DNA from: Fomitopsis serialis
Taxonomy: Eukaryota > Basidiomycota > Agaricomycetes > Polyporales > Fomitopsidaceae
Assembly: GCF_022376445.1 (NCBI RefSeq)
Contig: NW_025954990.1
Coordinates: 124,001-188,000, forward strand
DNA: 64,000 nt
Direction: 5' to 3'
The position numbers and the translations under genes were made by a program. The notes under the pieces were generated by a model, which made no database searches, was not told where the DNA came from, and saw only the letters and a program-made list of their open reading frames with translations. Shown in pieces: positions 1-12,047 of the stretch; the first letter of the stretch is position 1, and each line of letters opens with the position of its first letter.

Positions 1-504
1 GGTCCTGTCCGCGGTATCCGTGCTGTGGCGGAGGCAGGTGCTGTCCATGCCGATGATGTGGTCCAAGGTGAGCGAATTCTCTTGTATGACATGCCCGCTA
101 GCGCGGGAAGAGATGCTCGATTTCAGTGTTGACATCCGGTCTTCCTGGCCCATGAAAGGGACCCTGACGACATGTAGAGAGGAGAGATCTCGAGACGGGT
201 CAGCTCGTCGGGTCCTGGGAGCTGGTCTTGCCAATATACAGGCGTCACCAGGCAATCCGGGAGAAGTGGCCCTTCAATTGCCAAGTGCAAACGCGGGCGC
301 AACTCTGGGGGTTGTTATCAACGCTGTCTCTGTCCGGAAGGCTTGCATATCCGGATAATAGCAGATGTTTGGACGCACATCCTGCTCTTGTCTGGATTTG
401 CTACTCAAAATCGCGTTCTGTTCGAGTGAGCGAGGCGTACCACCCATGCAGGGGTTGTAAACTTAGCGTCCTCGCTCGAATAGCGCCAGGCATGACATTC
501 GTGT

Positions 505-2282
505 GTGCCGAGAAATCACGGCTGCGCCTTTCCTCTTATATCTTCTATGACACACGACGAGAGCTCTCCACGGCCGACGAAATCACTTGTCGAGCGAATC
601 GAACACGGAAAAGCCGAGTCGAAGGGAATGGCGCCCATGCTCGTTATACCTCCTATCTTCAACCTATTTGGATCTAGCGCAACTGACAGTCTCCGTTGCC
701 AGATCCGTCTTGTTACAACACAGTCAACATCCGCGGATACTGTACGGCTGTGGCTGGAACGCTCGGGCTCTACAGTCCCACTGGACATTGAGATACTTCT
801 CCGTTCGCACCCCTCTTCTCCGGGCGAAACTCCACCCCGGCGCCGCATCTCGCCTCCGGCGCACTCTGTGTCGGACTGGGGCTGGATACCGCCACCGCCT
901 ACCCCAACTCAAGGCGGGCTGGGCGGTGCGGCGACGTACATCATCCAACCTCCACCAAATATTACACTCTTCCAGCCGCCTCCAACATTAGGTGCCACGG
1001 CCCCTATAGTGCAGCATGGACACGGCGGAGCGACGGTACACGCACACGACGATCTCTGGGGCATGCCTCCGCTTGTGCCCGCAGCGGCCTCGGGTTCGAG
1101 CGAGCGAGAGAAACTGTCGAACCACCAGCGGAACAAGAAGAACATGCACTGGGGCCACATCGCGTTTTTCTACCTGGTCGAGCAGATGCACCGCTGGCAG
1201 CGATTTGTGTTCCGCTTTGAGAAGCAGTTCACGTCCGTCGCCGCGCTCAGGGCTATCGAAGGCGAGTGTCGCACGTATCAGGCGAACGGATGTAGCTCAT
1301 GGACAAGGTTGCAGGTGACGCGCCTCTGCTGGAGGAGTTCGAAGTGTCAGCGGCAGAGCCAGCATTCTACGGCGACTGGAAGTGGCTGCCCTCGGCGCCG
1401 TCCAGCATGGCTGTCGATATCGGCAACCTCACATCACTGACTCTGAACAACGTCCCGTTCAAGTGGTCGTCGCCGATGCTGCGAAATTTGCGCTCGCTCT
1501 CTATCCGCACGCTGCCGACGATGCACCCCGCTCTGGATCGCGTGATGTTCATGGTCACAGCAAATCCACAGCTGGAGTCGCTCTCGCTGCACTTCAGCTC
1601 GCCAAACCCGCCCGTGCTCCCGCTCACGCCGACTGTACTACGCGATCTCAAGTCACTGACGCTCGGTGGACACTATCTCCTGTCGAGCCTCGCGGATGCC
1701 CTCGTCCTGCCGTCACTAGAAGCGCTCGTCCTGGACATTGACGCACGCGAGCCGATCGAGGATACCGTCTCGGCGCTGCTCGCGCGCTCGAACAACCCGC
1801 CGCTCACACGACTCTCCCTGAGCTACACGCTCTGCTCGGGGTCGAGCTCGTTTTACTACGGCGGCGGTGCGGGCGTCGCGACGTGGCACTTCCTGAGCGA
1901 GCTCGACCACCTGCGCACGCTCCAAGTCGGCGGGGCGCCGTTCGAGCCGCTGCTCACTGCGCTCGGCGCCACCGACGACGATGCACAAGTGCCCTCGCAC
2001 ATGCAGGCGCAGGCGGAGCACTGGGTCTGCCCGAATTTGACCACGCTCGCGCTGCGCGGTTGCCACGCTCACACGGACGGCGTGCACAAACTCGTGCAGA
2101 TGGTCGAGGCGCGCAACCCCGACATGCAGGCTAATGCCACCGCGGCGGGTCTTGGGCTTGGCCCCGCGCGCCTGCGCCATTTAGAGCTGCATGACTGCGC
2201 GACCCTTGGGCCGGACGTACTCAAGTGGCTGAAGAGCAGGATCGAGGTGGTTTTGTGCACGGAGCCCGCGTTCGAGGGGTGA
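505..2282 (+). CDS. F-box/LRR-like protein, N-terminus uncertain
   Basis: Two exons, 505-1267 and 1315-2282, joined over a 47-nt intron in consistent phase, give about 576 residues. The central part (LWLERSG, VPLDIEILLR, then HRWQRFVFRFEKQF and the junction AIEGE-C-DAPLLEEFEVS) and the leucine-rich C-terminal half with repeats such as LTSLTLNNVPF, LRSLSIRTL and LRHLELHDC match the large Agaricomycete family of F-box/LRR substrate-adaptor proteins, which usually recruit targets to SCF ubiquitin ligases. That family role is established knowledge. I do not see an F-box in the first 180 residues. The region before about 700 reads poorly, so the true 5' exon may lie elsewhere or be lost. The donor (GTCGCA) is non-consensus. 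The segment between residues 110 and 180 is rich in proline and glycine. Confidence 0.6.
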
Positions 2283-2957
2283 GCAGTATAGGTTTTTTGT
2301 CACGCGTCATGCGTTTGTGTGGTCACTCAACGGTTGGGACGTAGCACACCGAAGACGTGGGCGTCATGGTTCGTGGAATAACGATACCAAATACTGGTTC
2401 AGCGGACTGTATTCTAGCGCTACTCTATTTTGGTTCCTTGGCTTGATTTTGGTTTGTGGTATCTATCGGGCACAGTGGTTGTATAGTGGGACGTTCCGTA
2501 CGTGCCAGTTTTGTATATCGCTATATTTTTAGCCTGGTGTCTAGTTGGGACAAACGCTCCCGCCAGACACACAGTATCGACTTATTTGCAAAATTCTCCA
2601 CGAACGGCACGCTAATTATTTGTTCAAAGACGGGAAGACTGATCTTATATAGACAGTGCAGAGAAAGCACGGTCTGACAAAACTGCGACGTTGTACATAC
2701 TTAGGACAGACGCTATAGATGACAAGAGGACCCAGTTGAACAATCGTAGTAAGTATAACCAAGAAAATCAGACGAAACCATGAGCAATGCGTTCTGAAAA
2801 AGGATCCGCTGTGACTGTCCGGAATTGTGACCGATCTACTATAATGCACACGTAATAAGATAACTTCTCCAGCGACCGTCTTCCACCAACATGGAGACCA
2901 CGGCCAAGAATAGATACCACCCACTCATCGGAGCGCACCGGAAACCACTCTCGACTG
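2283..2957. other. Intergenic, no gene seen
   Basis: Convergent spacer between the F-box/LRR-like gene and the 3' end of the amidase gene. It is AT-richer than the flanking exons, and the short open frames have no splice support or recognisable domains. Confidence 0.6.
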
Positions 2958-5064
2958 TCAGAATTTCCTGGCTACAAAGCCGCGCCCTGCGTCCCAAAGT
3001 GCACGCTCGACCTCTGCCATCCCTGCGAGCACCTTCTCCTCTTCGAGTCTCTGCCCAACAACTTGAACGGCGACGGGCAGTCCGTGCATAGCGCTTGCGT
3101 CGTAGAGCGAGTACACGCCGCGTGCGATATCGTTCATGTTCTGATACTCATTGCCCTGTTTGAAGTTTGCAGGTAATCGGTCCAGAGTTTGGTCGACGTA
3201 CGTAACCGGAACGACCCCGGCGCAGTAGTCAAGCTGCGTTCCGGGGTATTAGTGGACTATGAGTAACGCCTGGATTCTGGAATGGCCACTTACAATGTTG
3301 AACAAGAAACAGTAACTCGCAGACACCAGCGTTGCCGTACCGGTGCCGCCTCTTGGCACAGGGGGGATGGCGTGTGGGACTATCAAAACGAAGTCGACAC
3401 CCTGATCTTGCCATGCTTCGTGCCAGGCTGCCTTGAATGCCTCCCGCGCGACCACCTGCTCGCGCTCCTCCGCGATGGTCCTCGGGTGGAAGCTTTCGAG
3501 GAGGGACGCCCAGGCGTCGTTCCGACCCTCCGGACGCGAAAGGAGGCGGTACATGGATGCGAGGAATCTCTTGACCCAGAGCGGAAGGGAGAGCAGCATC
3601 TGCACGGTGCGTTGCGCACCGTTCATCGTCTCCCCGGAGCGGCGTGAAGCATGCAGCGCAACACCTGTCCTAACGTAAATCGCAGCTCTTGCCCCGAAGA
3701 CCGACCTGCCGATTACTCACCCCCATCGCCGAAGAGAAGTTGGTAACCGGCTATGAGACCTTCCAGCGTGGGCGGAGGAGAGCTAGGCGGACTGGTACGT
3801 CACTGCCGAATGCGGGAGTACAGATGAACCACGTACAAGTCAACGACCTCATGCCCTACTCGCTTGAGTGAATCTACAGTCTCCTGTAGCGCGCGCCGGC
3901 ACGCAGGCGAGGGAGGGATAATGCCTGAACAAGACGAACCTGATGAGGGTGAAGTCGGTGTCAATCAGGAACGCAACGCCCACCATCGGACCAGATCACG
4001 CCCCATTTCGGCTTTCGACCACTGAGTATGAAATCGACCGGGCGCCATGGGAGGGGGACACACTGTGCGTCGTGAGATACGCGGAAGGGAAAAGACAAAC
4101 TTGTCAGCGAGTTCGCTCCGACTACTAACACCGGTCGCGGGGTGCATGTGACGAGGCAAGAAACGCACGTACAGTGTGATCGTACAGCCACGGCTGCATC
4201 TCCACTACTCGCTTCCAGAACTCGCGCAAATCGTCGAGCGTCCGGGCGACGGGCGATGTCACTGTTGGAGAAGCTTCTTGGCCCGACATGCATGGTACGC
4301 ACCCGTCAGCCGGGAAACGCCCAACAGAGCTCTTCATGGAGTAGACACCACAGTAGGCCGCAGGGAACCGTGTGCTCCCGCCGACGTCTGTCCCGACCTC
4401 GATAATGGAGCCTTGGTACGCCACGAGAGCAGCTCCGCCGCCCGTCGACCCGCCTGGGGAGAACGCGGGGTTGTAGGGATTGAGTGTGGCGCCGAAGACG
4501 TCGGACTCGGTCTCAAAGGAGAGCAGTCCGGTGGGTACGGTCGTCTTCACGTGGAGCAGTGCACCAGCATCATGTAGGAGCCTCACCAAAGGTGCAGACG
4601 TCTCTACAGGTCTGCCGGTTCTGGAGGAAAACCCAAGCGTTGTGTCGTGGCCCGCAACATTGATACAATCCTTGATGCTGATGACAACTCCGGACAGTGG
4701 TTTCTGCAGGAGTATGTCGCGGTCTGCCTCGTCGATCATGACGTCAGCAAGGCAGTTTGTCGCGTCCTGCGCGAGGAGAGCGCGTTTTCCGTACGCGTGC
4801 AAGACCGCCTCAGGGGAGATGGTATACGCATTGCATTCAGAGACGACTTGCGAAAGCGAGAGCGAGAGTATCTTTTGGTCACCGTCTGTGAGTGGTTCCG
4901 AGTAGATCGGAGGAAGCGTGCTGCGCTTGTGCAGGAGTTCCTGCTGCTTCCGTGCGCTATTAGTATGTGCACATCCACCGCATTGGTCATTCAGCACAGG
5001 TCATATTCGTCTACGGACGCAGAAGCGCTCACCAGTCTGCGTGATGGCGCCGGGACGCGAACAT
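2958..5064 (-). CDS. Amidase-signature family hydrolase
   Basis: Multi-exon gene read from ATG at 5064 to TGA at 2958-2960. A short first exon (5064-5033) joins over a 76-nt intron (acceptor ending TACTAATAG) to the main exon from 4956. The protein carries the amidase-signature Ser-cisSer-Lys triad: Lys about 106 in VVISIKDCIN, cis-Ser about 181 in PGGSTGGGA, and nucleophile Ser about 205 in GTDVGGSTRFPA. Later exons give VPLPWRPVDFILSGRKPKWG, IIPPSPACRRALQETVDSL, then the block from MNGAQRTVQ to CFLFNI, and the last exon LDYCAGVVPVTYVD through MHGLPVAVQVVGQRLEEEKV. This is the fungal acetamidase/general amidase type, which hydrolyses carboxamides to acid plus ammonia, probably in the cytosol. 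The substrate cannot be deduced. No frame break was found. Confidence 0.88.
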
Positions 5065-6889
5065 TGTGGTGGACAGGAAAGGGCTACGGCGATTCTGGAG
5101 AAGAGCGGGTTTAATACTTCGTCACGCGTGGGCGGCCAAGCCGGTATCTTGTATGACATTCGTCATCGCTGCATGGCGGCTGCCAGTGTCTTGTAGGCGC
5201 TGCTGATGGGCCGAGTCGTATTGAACGGGACCACGACGTCCGCGGACCGCCACAGGATGAGGCGACGGCGGCAATAGCCGCTACGGAAAGTGCTAGCCGC
5301 TGCGAGCTAGCGAGTTGCCCAACAAGAGCCAACAGTGTTACGTACACTGGGATGGCTGACCATCGAGCGTCAGAAGATAGCGGCCACGCCGAGTCGCCCG
5401 GTACCGCAAGAAGAATAGCGCGAGAGAAGGTCAGCCAGTTGCCTGGAGCGGGTGCTTCTGGCAAGGGGCGTGTGGGCGTGTCAGCCACAGGCCGTGTTCA
5501 CACAGCAAGCTCTGGCCTGAGCAAGGGTGCGGCCATGAGGCACAATCAACGCCAGCGAAAGATGGAGGGCAGTTGAGATAAAAGGGAAAGAATCACCATA
5601 CCAGTGCCATCCAGCGCCTGCGTCTTCCGTCCGAGAATTTCGCACTCTGTTCAATGGAACTCAGACGACCCTGCTCCGAGATCCCGTCAAGAGGGGACAG
5701 GGCCGCCGGACGGGCTGTATACCGGGTGTGCTACCGACCGAGGCGATTCCTAACTGCACGACTAACGTGAATCAGCCCGTTCTATTTCTCAGAAGCTGTG
5801 CGTAACGCACGGAATATCCTGGCTTCGAACCGTTCCCGGCTGCCGAGTTGTGGGAGCAGATTTGCAGCGATGCTCAGCCACTGACGGCGAGGCCTTGGAA
5901 ACCGCCACGGTCCAAACCCGGAGGAAGCCATTTATGCCGTTCGATGCGAACGAGGATCACGACTCCGAGGTTGAGTCCGGAGCCCTCTGATACCACCATT
6001 TGATTGAATATGGGACGAACATGGCGAATGGGCTGCCGGTGGTCAGGCGTTCGAATTGCGTTCGAGTATAAGGAGTGACAGGACAGTCGCATCTAATCCG
6101 TCGGATCAGCTTCGGGTAATAGACGTTAGGTCAGAGATCCGGCATGTAATCCGGTAGTACAGGTTTGGACTGGCTTCGGAGACTGAGTGGCCGATTGGGC
6201 CCGTTAGGCTGCCCTATTCTTCAAATTGCTCAGCTGCATGTCCATACAATACAAACGCAAAAGGAAGCTTACATTCTCGGGCTCACATCGCACGGCTACT
6301 AGGCAAGGTTTGGTGGCCGGTGTTGACCAGAATGCTCGCTAGTTCTGTCTGGACTTAGTGCAGACGCAGAGTGCCTATGTTAAGAGCGGTGAGCGCGTGA
6401 GCACGCAGAGCAACTCACATAGGCATTAAAAGTACGAAGGGAGACTGTATGACAGAAATAGTAGCCTGACACGCCCGGAATGCGCGTGAACGCATATCTC
6501 AACCCTGGCGCACTATCGGGCATTGGTCTGAAGTGGGCCGCGAGTTACGAGTGATTCTGGTTCAAATGAGCGGGAGCTAAGACGAGAGTAGAACGTAGGA
6601 CTCACTCTAGAACGATTCAATTCAAGTAGGAAGAGCGCTGTCAGCTGCGTCCGTCCGGATGTAATCAGGCAATCGCTCGGCGCTCAGGCCTCAGATCCCG
6701 GGTTTGGTGAGCGAGAACCAAGGCCTTGATCTGGCGGCCAAACGCATCGACAGCCTGGGCTTCTTCGTTCCAGTAATAGCATCAGGATACAGCATGGACT
6801 CTACGATAGCAATGACACGTTATCCTGGGTACAAATACACTTGCGATCAGAACAAAGCAGCGGGAAACCTCCAGCGAATATGATACAAG
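5065..6889. other. Long spacer, no supported gene
   Basis: About 1.8 kb between the amidase start and the 3' end of the next minus-strand gene. The first 500 bases hold the amidase promoter and an open frame on the minus strand (5488-5111) that I could not connect to any gene. The remainder, 5600-6890, has dense stops in all frames. I see no tRNA and no repeat. Confidence 0.5.
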
Positions 6890-7873
6890 TTACATCATCA
6901 TCTCGACGTCGACATCCTGAGCAGAATCTGCGGCCTCTGCTTGCTCGCTGCCCTGATTTGGTGCAGCTGCAGTCATGTCCTCTTCTGGAAAAGGATAATC
7001 ATCAAGATCACTGTAGGTGAAGAGGTCATCCGGATTGAGGTCTTCGAGATGCAGATCGTACTCCTCCGCGTATGCTGCGAGCTCTTCATCCTCCAGGTCG
7101 TACGGGTTAGAGGAATCTTGCGGGTCTACGGCAGAAATTAAGAATCAGCATTAATCAAGCTCGCGGAGCCCCTGAATGCAGCTAACCATCAACCTCGTAC
7201 TCCCATTCAGCCGTTTCTTCCAGGACAGGATCAAAAGACGAGCCAACGTCACGCTGGTACGAGACGCGGTACGCATGCTGCTCTTTCCGCTTCCCGCTCG
7301 CGACCAGCCTGCGGAATAACTGCACGCCAATCGTGCATCAGCTCCCATCTACATAACAGTCGACTCATGCACATCCTCACGCACTTCATCGTTGATCATC
7401 TCCTCCTCTCCCTCGTCGTCCATCATATCATCCTCGTCGCTCGCTTCGCTCATAGCGTTCCGTCTCCCCTTGATCTTCCGCTCACGATCCCGCTGCGCCC
7501 GCTCCACGCACCGCGCCTTGAACCGCTCCCGCAGGAATGCTTTCCGCGGGGCCTCCTCCGTCGGAACGGCCGAGGTGGAGGTGGACGCCTGAACGGTCAT
7601 TGGCTGGAAGAGGTCCCCGCCGAGCTTGACGTGCCGCCGCTGCGAGTGTCTTCGTGAAGCTGACGGAGAGCTGACGGAGTGGTGCTCAGTGGACTTGTAC
7701 TGCGCCCGTCGCCGCGCATATGAAGGTACCCCGGGCGAGGAGGCTGGCGAGGACCCGTCCGAGGACGCGAGCGGTGATGAATTGAGTGGCTGGTGGCCCA
7801 GCGTGCCGTACTGGCGCACCCGCGTCGGCCTCGATGGCGTCGACGGTGGTGAAGACATGAATAGTGCTTGCAT
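6890..7873 (-). CDS. Unknown conserved-looking protein with acidic C-terminus
   Basis: Three exons in consistent phase: 7873-7385, then an exon ending at 7187 that encodes LFRRLVASGKRKEQHAYRVS, then 7125-6890, ending TAA at 6890-6892. The product is about 285 residues. The N-terminal third is Ser/Pro-rich and disordered (an alternative start is Met6, MSSPPSTPSRP). Around residue 110-140 there is a basic, probably helical stretch (KAFLRERFKARCVERAQRDR). The C-terminal third is acidic, with SNPYDLEDEELAAYAEEYDL. Clean splice sites (GTGCGT and GTTAGC donors, TGCAG and CGTAG acceptors) and codon-like composition support a real gene. I do not recognise the family. The basic helix faintly recalls the N-terminus of RPA-interacting proteins, but their C-terminal zinc region is absent, so no function is assigned. 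Confidence 0.7.
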
Positions 7874-9878
7874 GGGTTTGAGCAGATAGTCAAGTGGGTC
7901 AAATCAAAGGTGGCATTCAGGAAGAAAGACGCGGATCCGGGCGCGGTCGCGTAAGGGGAGCGTGACGAGACGCGTTCCCACACACCGCGTTATTTGCCTC
8001 TGTGTACGCGACGAGTCACTGTGTCCTAATAAGGTAATGATACCCGTTCCACCTGCGTCTCGCTGTTGGTCAGGATTCCGATTCGTACTTCAGCATGATG
8101 CCTGGATAAAATGAAACCTAAATGTGATATACCAGCGGTGAAGTTTGTCGGGATCCGCTGGGACCGAGTCGCTCAAAAATTCAGAAGGTTCATCTCTAGC
8201 TCGCTGAGTCGTGACCAGGATATCCTGAGGCACGAAGGTTGAAGGAACTGTCTACGTAGTATTTGAAACGTACATCTGGCTCGAGAGGCTAGCTCGCTCA
8301 TGTTGCGGCTGTAGTCGCTGTTACGCCCCTCAGCGCAATCTATGGGACGTACAAAATGCCATCCTGAGCTATTCTAACCTGTCCGTTCAACATGACGTGG
8401 GCCCGGTATTGGTCTCCACTTAGACATAATTGCTTGGCTATCATAGAACTTGCCCTGCCTGTCTGCAACGATGCGGCGCGCCAACGAGGACATGTTCGAT
8501 TAAATAACACATATGTCTGAGCAAGTAGCGATAGTGGACTCGGAGTCAAATCCTTTCTGTATTTGCTGTAGTTCAAAACACCTACAATTGCATCGAGGAC
8601 CAGTCAGAATCTCTAGAAGACACCGCGATGTGCGCTGCTAGCAGTTGAATTCAGTAAGCTTGACGAGCCTTCGGAGATGCAACCTCATTCGCTCATGTCC
8701 CCTCGTGGCTTCATTCAAATACGCATTCGGACGGTGACAATCTACACACTGACGGTGGATCAGCGCAAGCATCGACTTGTCGCATGTGCCACTCACATAC
8801 TCATGGGTTGCATTTAGGCATACGAGGGCATGTTTCTTAGAAGTATTGCCTCTCCTTTCAAGACGAGCCGACCTCCTTCGGTACAGCTGAATAGGTTTGC
8901 ATTGAGTTCGCATGCTATAAGTGTCGACCATTCCAACGTCATGCGTCAGACCTGACACTGATACCCGGCCCAGAGTTGTTCCATTCCCTCAAACGAAGTC
9001 ACGCCGCACTCGCAAACACCGCTCCGAGACACCGAGACACCGAAACAGCATGTCTTCGCGCATGGACTTCTGCATGAATGCCGTAGTTGCGACGTTTTCG
9101 TGACCGGGCAAGGAATGGCGTCGGTGTGTGTGGATCCTCGAGAGGCGAGCTGTGGCGGTCGGACGCGATGTCACTGAGATGCGTGGGGCACAGGTGACTG
9201 CAGAGCCCGTGTGTCCGAAGACGCCGGTTTCCCGAAAACGGGCATTGTATGGTGACCTCAAGGTGACCTTGTCAATTGCACAGGAAGCGCCGCTGACATT
9301 GTTCGTCTCTGGTTGGCCACGGCTGTACTCACCTGTGTGTGTCGGGGGTGTCTGAGAAGTCGTATGGCTGACTGCCAGGGCAAGGAGACGATAAAGACAC
9401 ACCTTTCGGTTTCCATATATTCGCACGTCTTCATAATCGACGTATGCAGAGACGGCATTACCATCCAAGAAGGCGTCTCTGCCTGGCAGCCTCACTCCGA
9501 CACATTGTGCCACAGCATGCACGACGTAAGTATGAAGACCAGCCGAATACCGAGCGCATGGTCGCAAAAAGCGGCGCTCCGCCGGTCAAACAGTGCCATT
9601 CCCAACGACATTCCTTCTGTGGCGCGCGATGGAGTTGAGTTCTCAATTTACCGGAGGATGGAAGCACCGAGAAAAGCGAGTTGGCTGTCGATCAAACACG
9701 CAGGCGCCATGCCATCCTGACGTGCCAGATATAGTCCATACAGTCTTCCGTCTAGGACACGACCTATGATACATGCAAATACATAAGCTCACTAATGCGC
9801 ACAGCAGTACATACGGTATGGCCTCATGCAAACACGGAACGATGCGACGAAGGGAGAAACGCCGAGCGCGGGTGGCCA
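7874..9878. other. Spacer with unassigned open frames
   Basis: Two kilobases between the unknown gene's start and TOA2's 3' end. The largest open frame (9567-8989, minus) has no domain I recognise, and its neighbouring frames do not splice into a longer product. A short tandem of GAGACACC-like units lies near 9030. No RNA gene is seen. Confidence 0.4.
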
Positions 9879-10395
9879 TCACTTCTTGCCAGCCTCTATG
9901 GCGTCACCGTTCTTACATGCGACAATCTTGATCTTGGGCGCGGACACCAGCTCGTTCTGCTCCATCTTGAACGTCGGGTTCTTCACGATGAACGTCCATA
10001 CATCGTCGCAGAGGCGGTATGTGTGGAGGTGGCCCTGCGTGCACCGACGCCATAAGCCACACAGTACGGAGAGGCAATTGGAAGCAACGAACCTTCAGAG
10101 TAGTCTTGTTCTTGACCGATTTGACCATGGTATCCGCGAGAGACTTATCGAACTGAAGACCGCGTACTTGTCAGTCATGGGCATGGTATGAGTGGGTACG
10201 CCACAGGACCTGCTGCAAGACCTTCATGGCTAACTGTGGTGTGATGGCGCCGCTCGTAATCAGCTCATCGAGGGAGTCCGTCAATGCCATTCCGATCCTG
10301 GATACAGAAGTTGCACTGTCAGCCCCAGAACCTGCAGACAGAGCTGGTGGTACATACGAAGACCCGCGGTAAAACTCGTAATATGCTGAAGCCAT
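9879..10395 (-). CDS. TOA2: Transcription initiation factor IIA small (gamma) subunit
   Basis: Four exons give a 113-residue protein with the complete TFIIA-gamma pattern: N-terminal helical part [21 protein letters not shown], then [19 protein letters not shown], then the beta-barrel part [20 protein letters not shown] and the end [18 protein letters not shown]. Length and order match yeast Toa2 and human TFIIA-gamma (about 110-120 residues). With the large subunit it stabilises TBP on promoter DNA in the nucleus. Introns follow residues 13, 42 and 62. The second has an unusual GTCCTG donor, but the phase and protein continuity are right. The start is the ATG at 10395 and the stop is 9879-9881. 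Confidence 0.95.
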
Positions 10396-11168
10396 GTTTC
10401 AGGTATGAGGTTCTTGAGGTTGTATGAAGCTCAAGGGGTCTATCCGCTAGCAAGCTGTGCGCAAAGGAGTGGAAGAGGTCCGAAGAGAGGAACACTGGTG
10501 AAGGTGTCCGACAAGGCTTTGCTCTCGACCGGCCGCGGTGGCGGCGCGAGTCGCTGACTGACCGGTGTCACATAGTGACGAGCTCTTACCTCATCCGGCG
10601 TGACATTCTCAGCCACAACTGTGACGCATTAAGTAAGCATTGCTTAGCACTTATTTTATTTGTTTTAAGCTCCTTGACCCTCCGTACTCTAAGTACATGT
10701 GGAACCTTGAGCATCGCGCACCTTACTCCATCGCGTTGCAATCATATATGTAGCACAGCGGGCACATCAGGTTGTGAGACGTGCTAATCTGTGCTAACAC
10801 TGTAACTTACATAGCAGGAGCAAGTAGTTTGTTGACCTGATCCCGCGGCTTCGGTGGCTGGACAATTGCCTAATGTGGAATCATTAGCCAATTATGGTAA
10901 CTCTGTCTACGCGCAATGAGCCTCCTGCGGGTCTCATGGTACCGAAAGGAGCAGATATTGTAACACATGTAATAGAAGTGTATTAGACTTAAAAGAAAGA
11001 CTTTTCATCATAGAGAATAAGGTGGAAAACCTCCTGGCACAGCGGACCTGCCAAATGCGATGTTCATCCCGATTTGGCAAGGCCGCCTCGAGCACGTCCG
11101 CCGGGCGCCAATTGCAACAAGTCGTGCGAAAGTAAGTATTTTTCCACGAAATCGTCACCCATATACCC

Positions 11169-11420
11169 CACTGGGGACAAACCGGCTTGTGCGGAACCCT
11201 AACATTGTTACCGCCGTAAAACCGTGCAGATTAAGCGGAATACCAAAAATGACATATGGAAGGCAGCCTAACATCGAAAGGGGTGGCCTCTGATTGGCTG
11301 GCTTTCGATGTTAGGGACGAGAAAATAATTACTTATGTTCAATTATCTACCTAATTTACACGGTTTTACGACGGTAACTTACAACGTTACGACTCCGCAC
11401 AAGCCGGTCTGTCTCCAGTG
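11169..11420. repeat. Foldback (MITE-like) inverted repeat, about 252 bp
   Basis: The two halves are imperfect reverse complements. The innermost stem is a perfect 14-nt pair (11267-11280 with 11302-11315) around a 21-nt loop. A 20-nt pair with one mismatch follows (11207-11226 with 11359-11378). The outer pair joins the stretch around 11172-11193 with 11398-11418, ending in CACTGG on the left and CCAGTG on the right. Between these blocks the arms are diverged. There is no coding capacity. I cannot see a convincing target-site duplication. It could be a decayed non-autonomous transposon or a foldback element. Confidence 0.7.
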
Positions 11421-11445
11421 TCCTCCTCCTCCTCTTCCTCCTCCT
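11421..11445. repeat. Pyrimidine (TCC) microsatellite
   Basis: Short run of TCC/CTC triplets directly abutting the right end of the inverted repeat. Confidence 0.7.
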
Positions 11446-12047
11446 TGGAATATCTGTGCCATTATACCGCGCCACATGGCGTATTGGGATTGTAACTTAC
11501 TTGGACCAAACTTGGACGGTGGCCAGATCGTCGTGCCTGCCAAGTTCTACATACGTTCCCGGCCCCCCGCACTGAGGCACAATAAACCGATCACTTCGAG
11601 CAAAGATATTGGCAAACACAATTGCCATTTAATGAGTCGGTCATCTGCGATGCAGTGCGAGGATCAGACTCATTGGTCAGAAAGTTCCGAGGAAATACTG
11701 CTCCCCGCGGAGTGTAGCGGTATACCTCCACGATGTGAGCAAAGTGTACTACTGAGGCTTTTTCTATTCAAATACTCACCGTTAATTATAAGCAGACGAA
11801 GGGCCGAGTCTGAGTCACCGAGGAGGTTGCTTATCCTCGGAGGGATTTTGGTCGGAGGACAGCGTGGCCTAAGCGGTTTACGAGCGCGAAACCCAGCTTA
11901 TCACCATGGGCTCCTATGTAGACCGGCCTTGCACTTATCGTGCCGATAAGACCGAGGGATTTATAGCTGCTACGAAAGAGCGGCTCCATCAGCTTGATCG
12001 CGAGCATCCGGACACTCAAGAATCAACAGTCGAGTCTATCCCTGACC

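Larger units (their letters stand above)
10396..12047. other. Spacer between divergent genes, with foldback element
   Basis: Divergent spacer between TOA2 (-) and the first hydantoinase gene (+). Apart from the inverted repeat at 11169-11420 and the adjacent pyrimidine-rich tract, no gene is supported. The 204-codon frame starting at 11335 runs through one arm of the repeat and looks fortuitous. Confidence 0.5.

Noticed and set aside
1..153. Open frame on the minus strand running off the left edge (MGQEDRMSTLKSSISSRASG...)
   Set aside because: 51 open codons without recognisable domain or splice support; it may be the start of a neighbouring gene but cannot be supported from this window.
5111..5488. 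125-codon minus-strand frame with PGDSAWP...W and a hydrophobic stretch, faintly like the start of FAD-linked oxidases
   Set aside because: No FAD-binding motif follows, no splice partner was found, and it lies in the amidase promoter region.
5815..5850. GGTTCGAAGCC on the minus strand, resembling a tRNA B box
   Set aside because: The T-arm stem does not pair, and no acceptor stem or credible A box was found.
8989..9567. 192-codon minus-strand open frame
   Set aside because: No domain recognised, codon pattern unlike neighbouring genes, and adjacent frames do not extend it by splicing.
11335..11949. 204-codon plus-strand open frame
   Set aside because: Runs through one arm of the inverted repeat and a microsatellite; composition is not coding-like.
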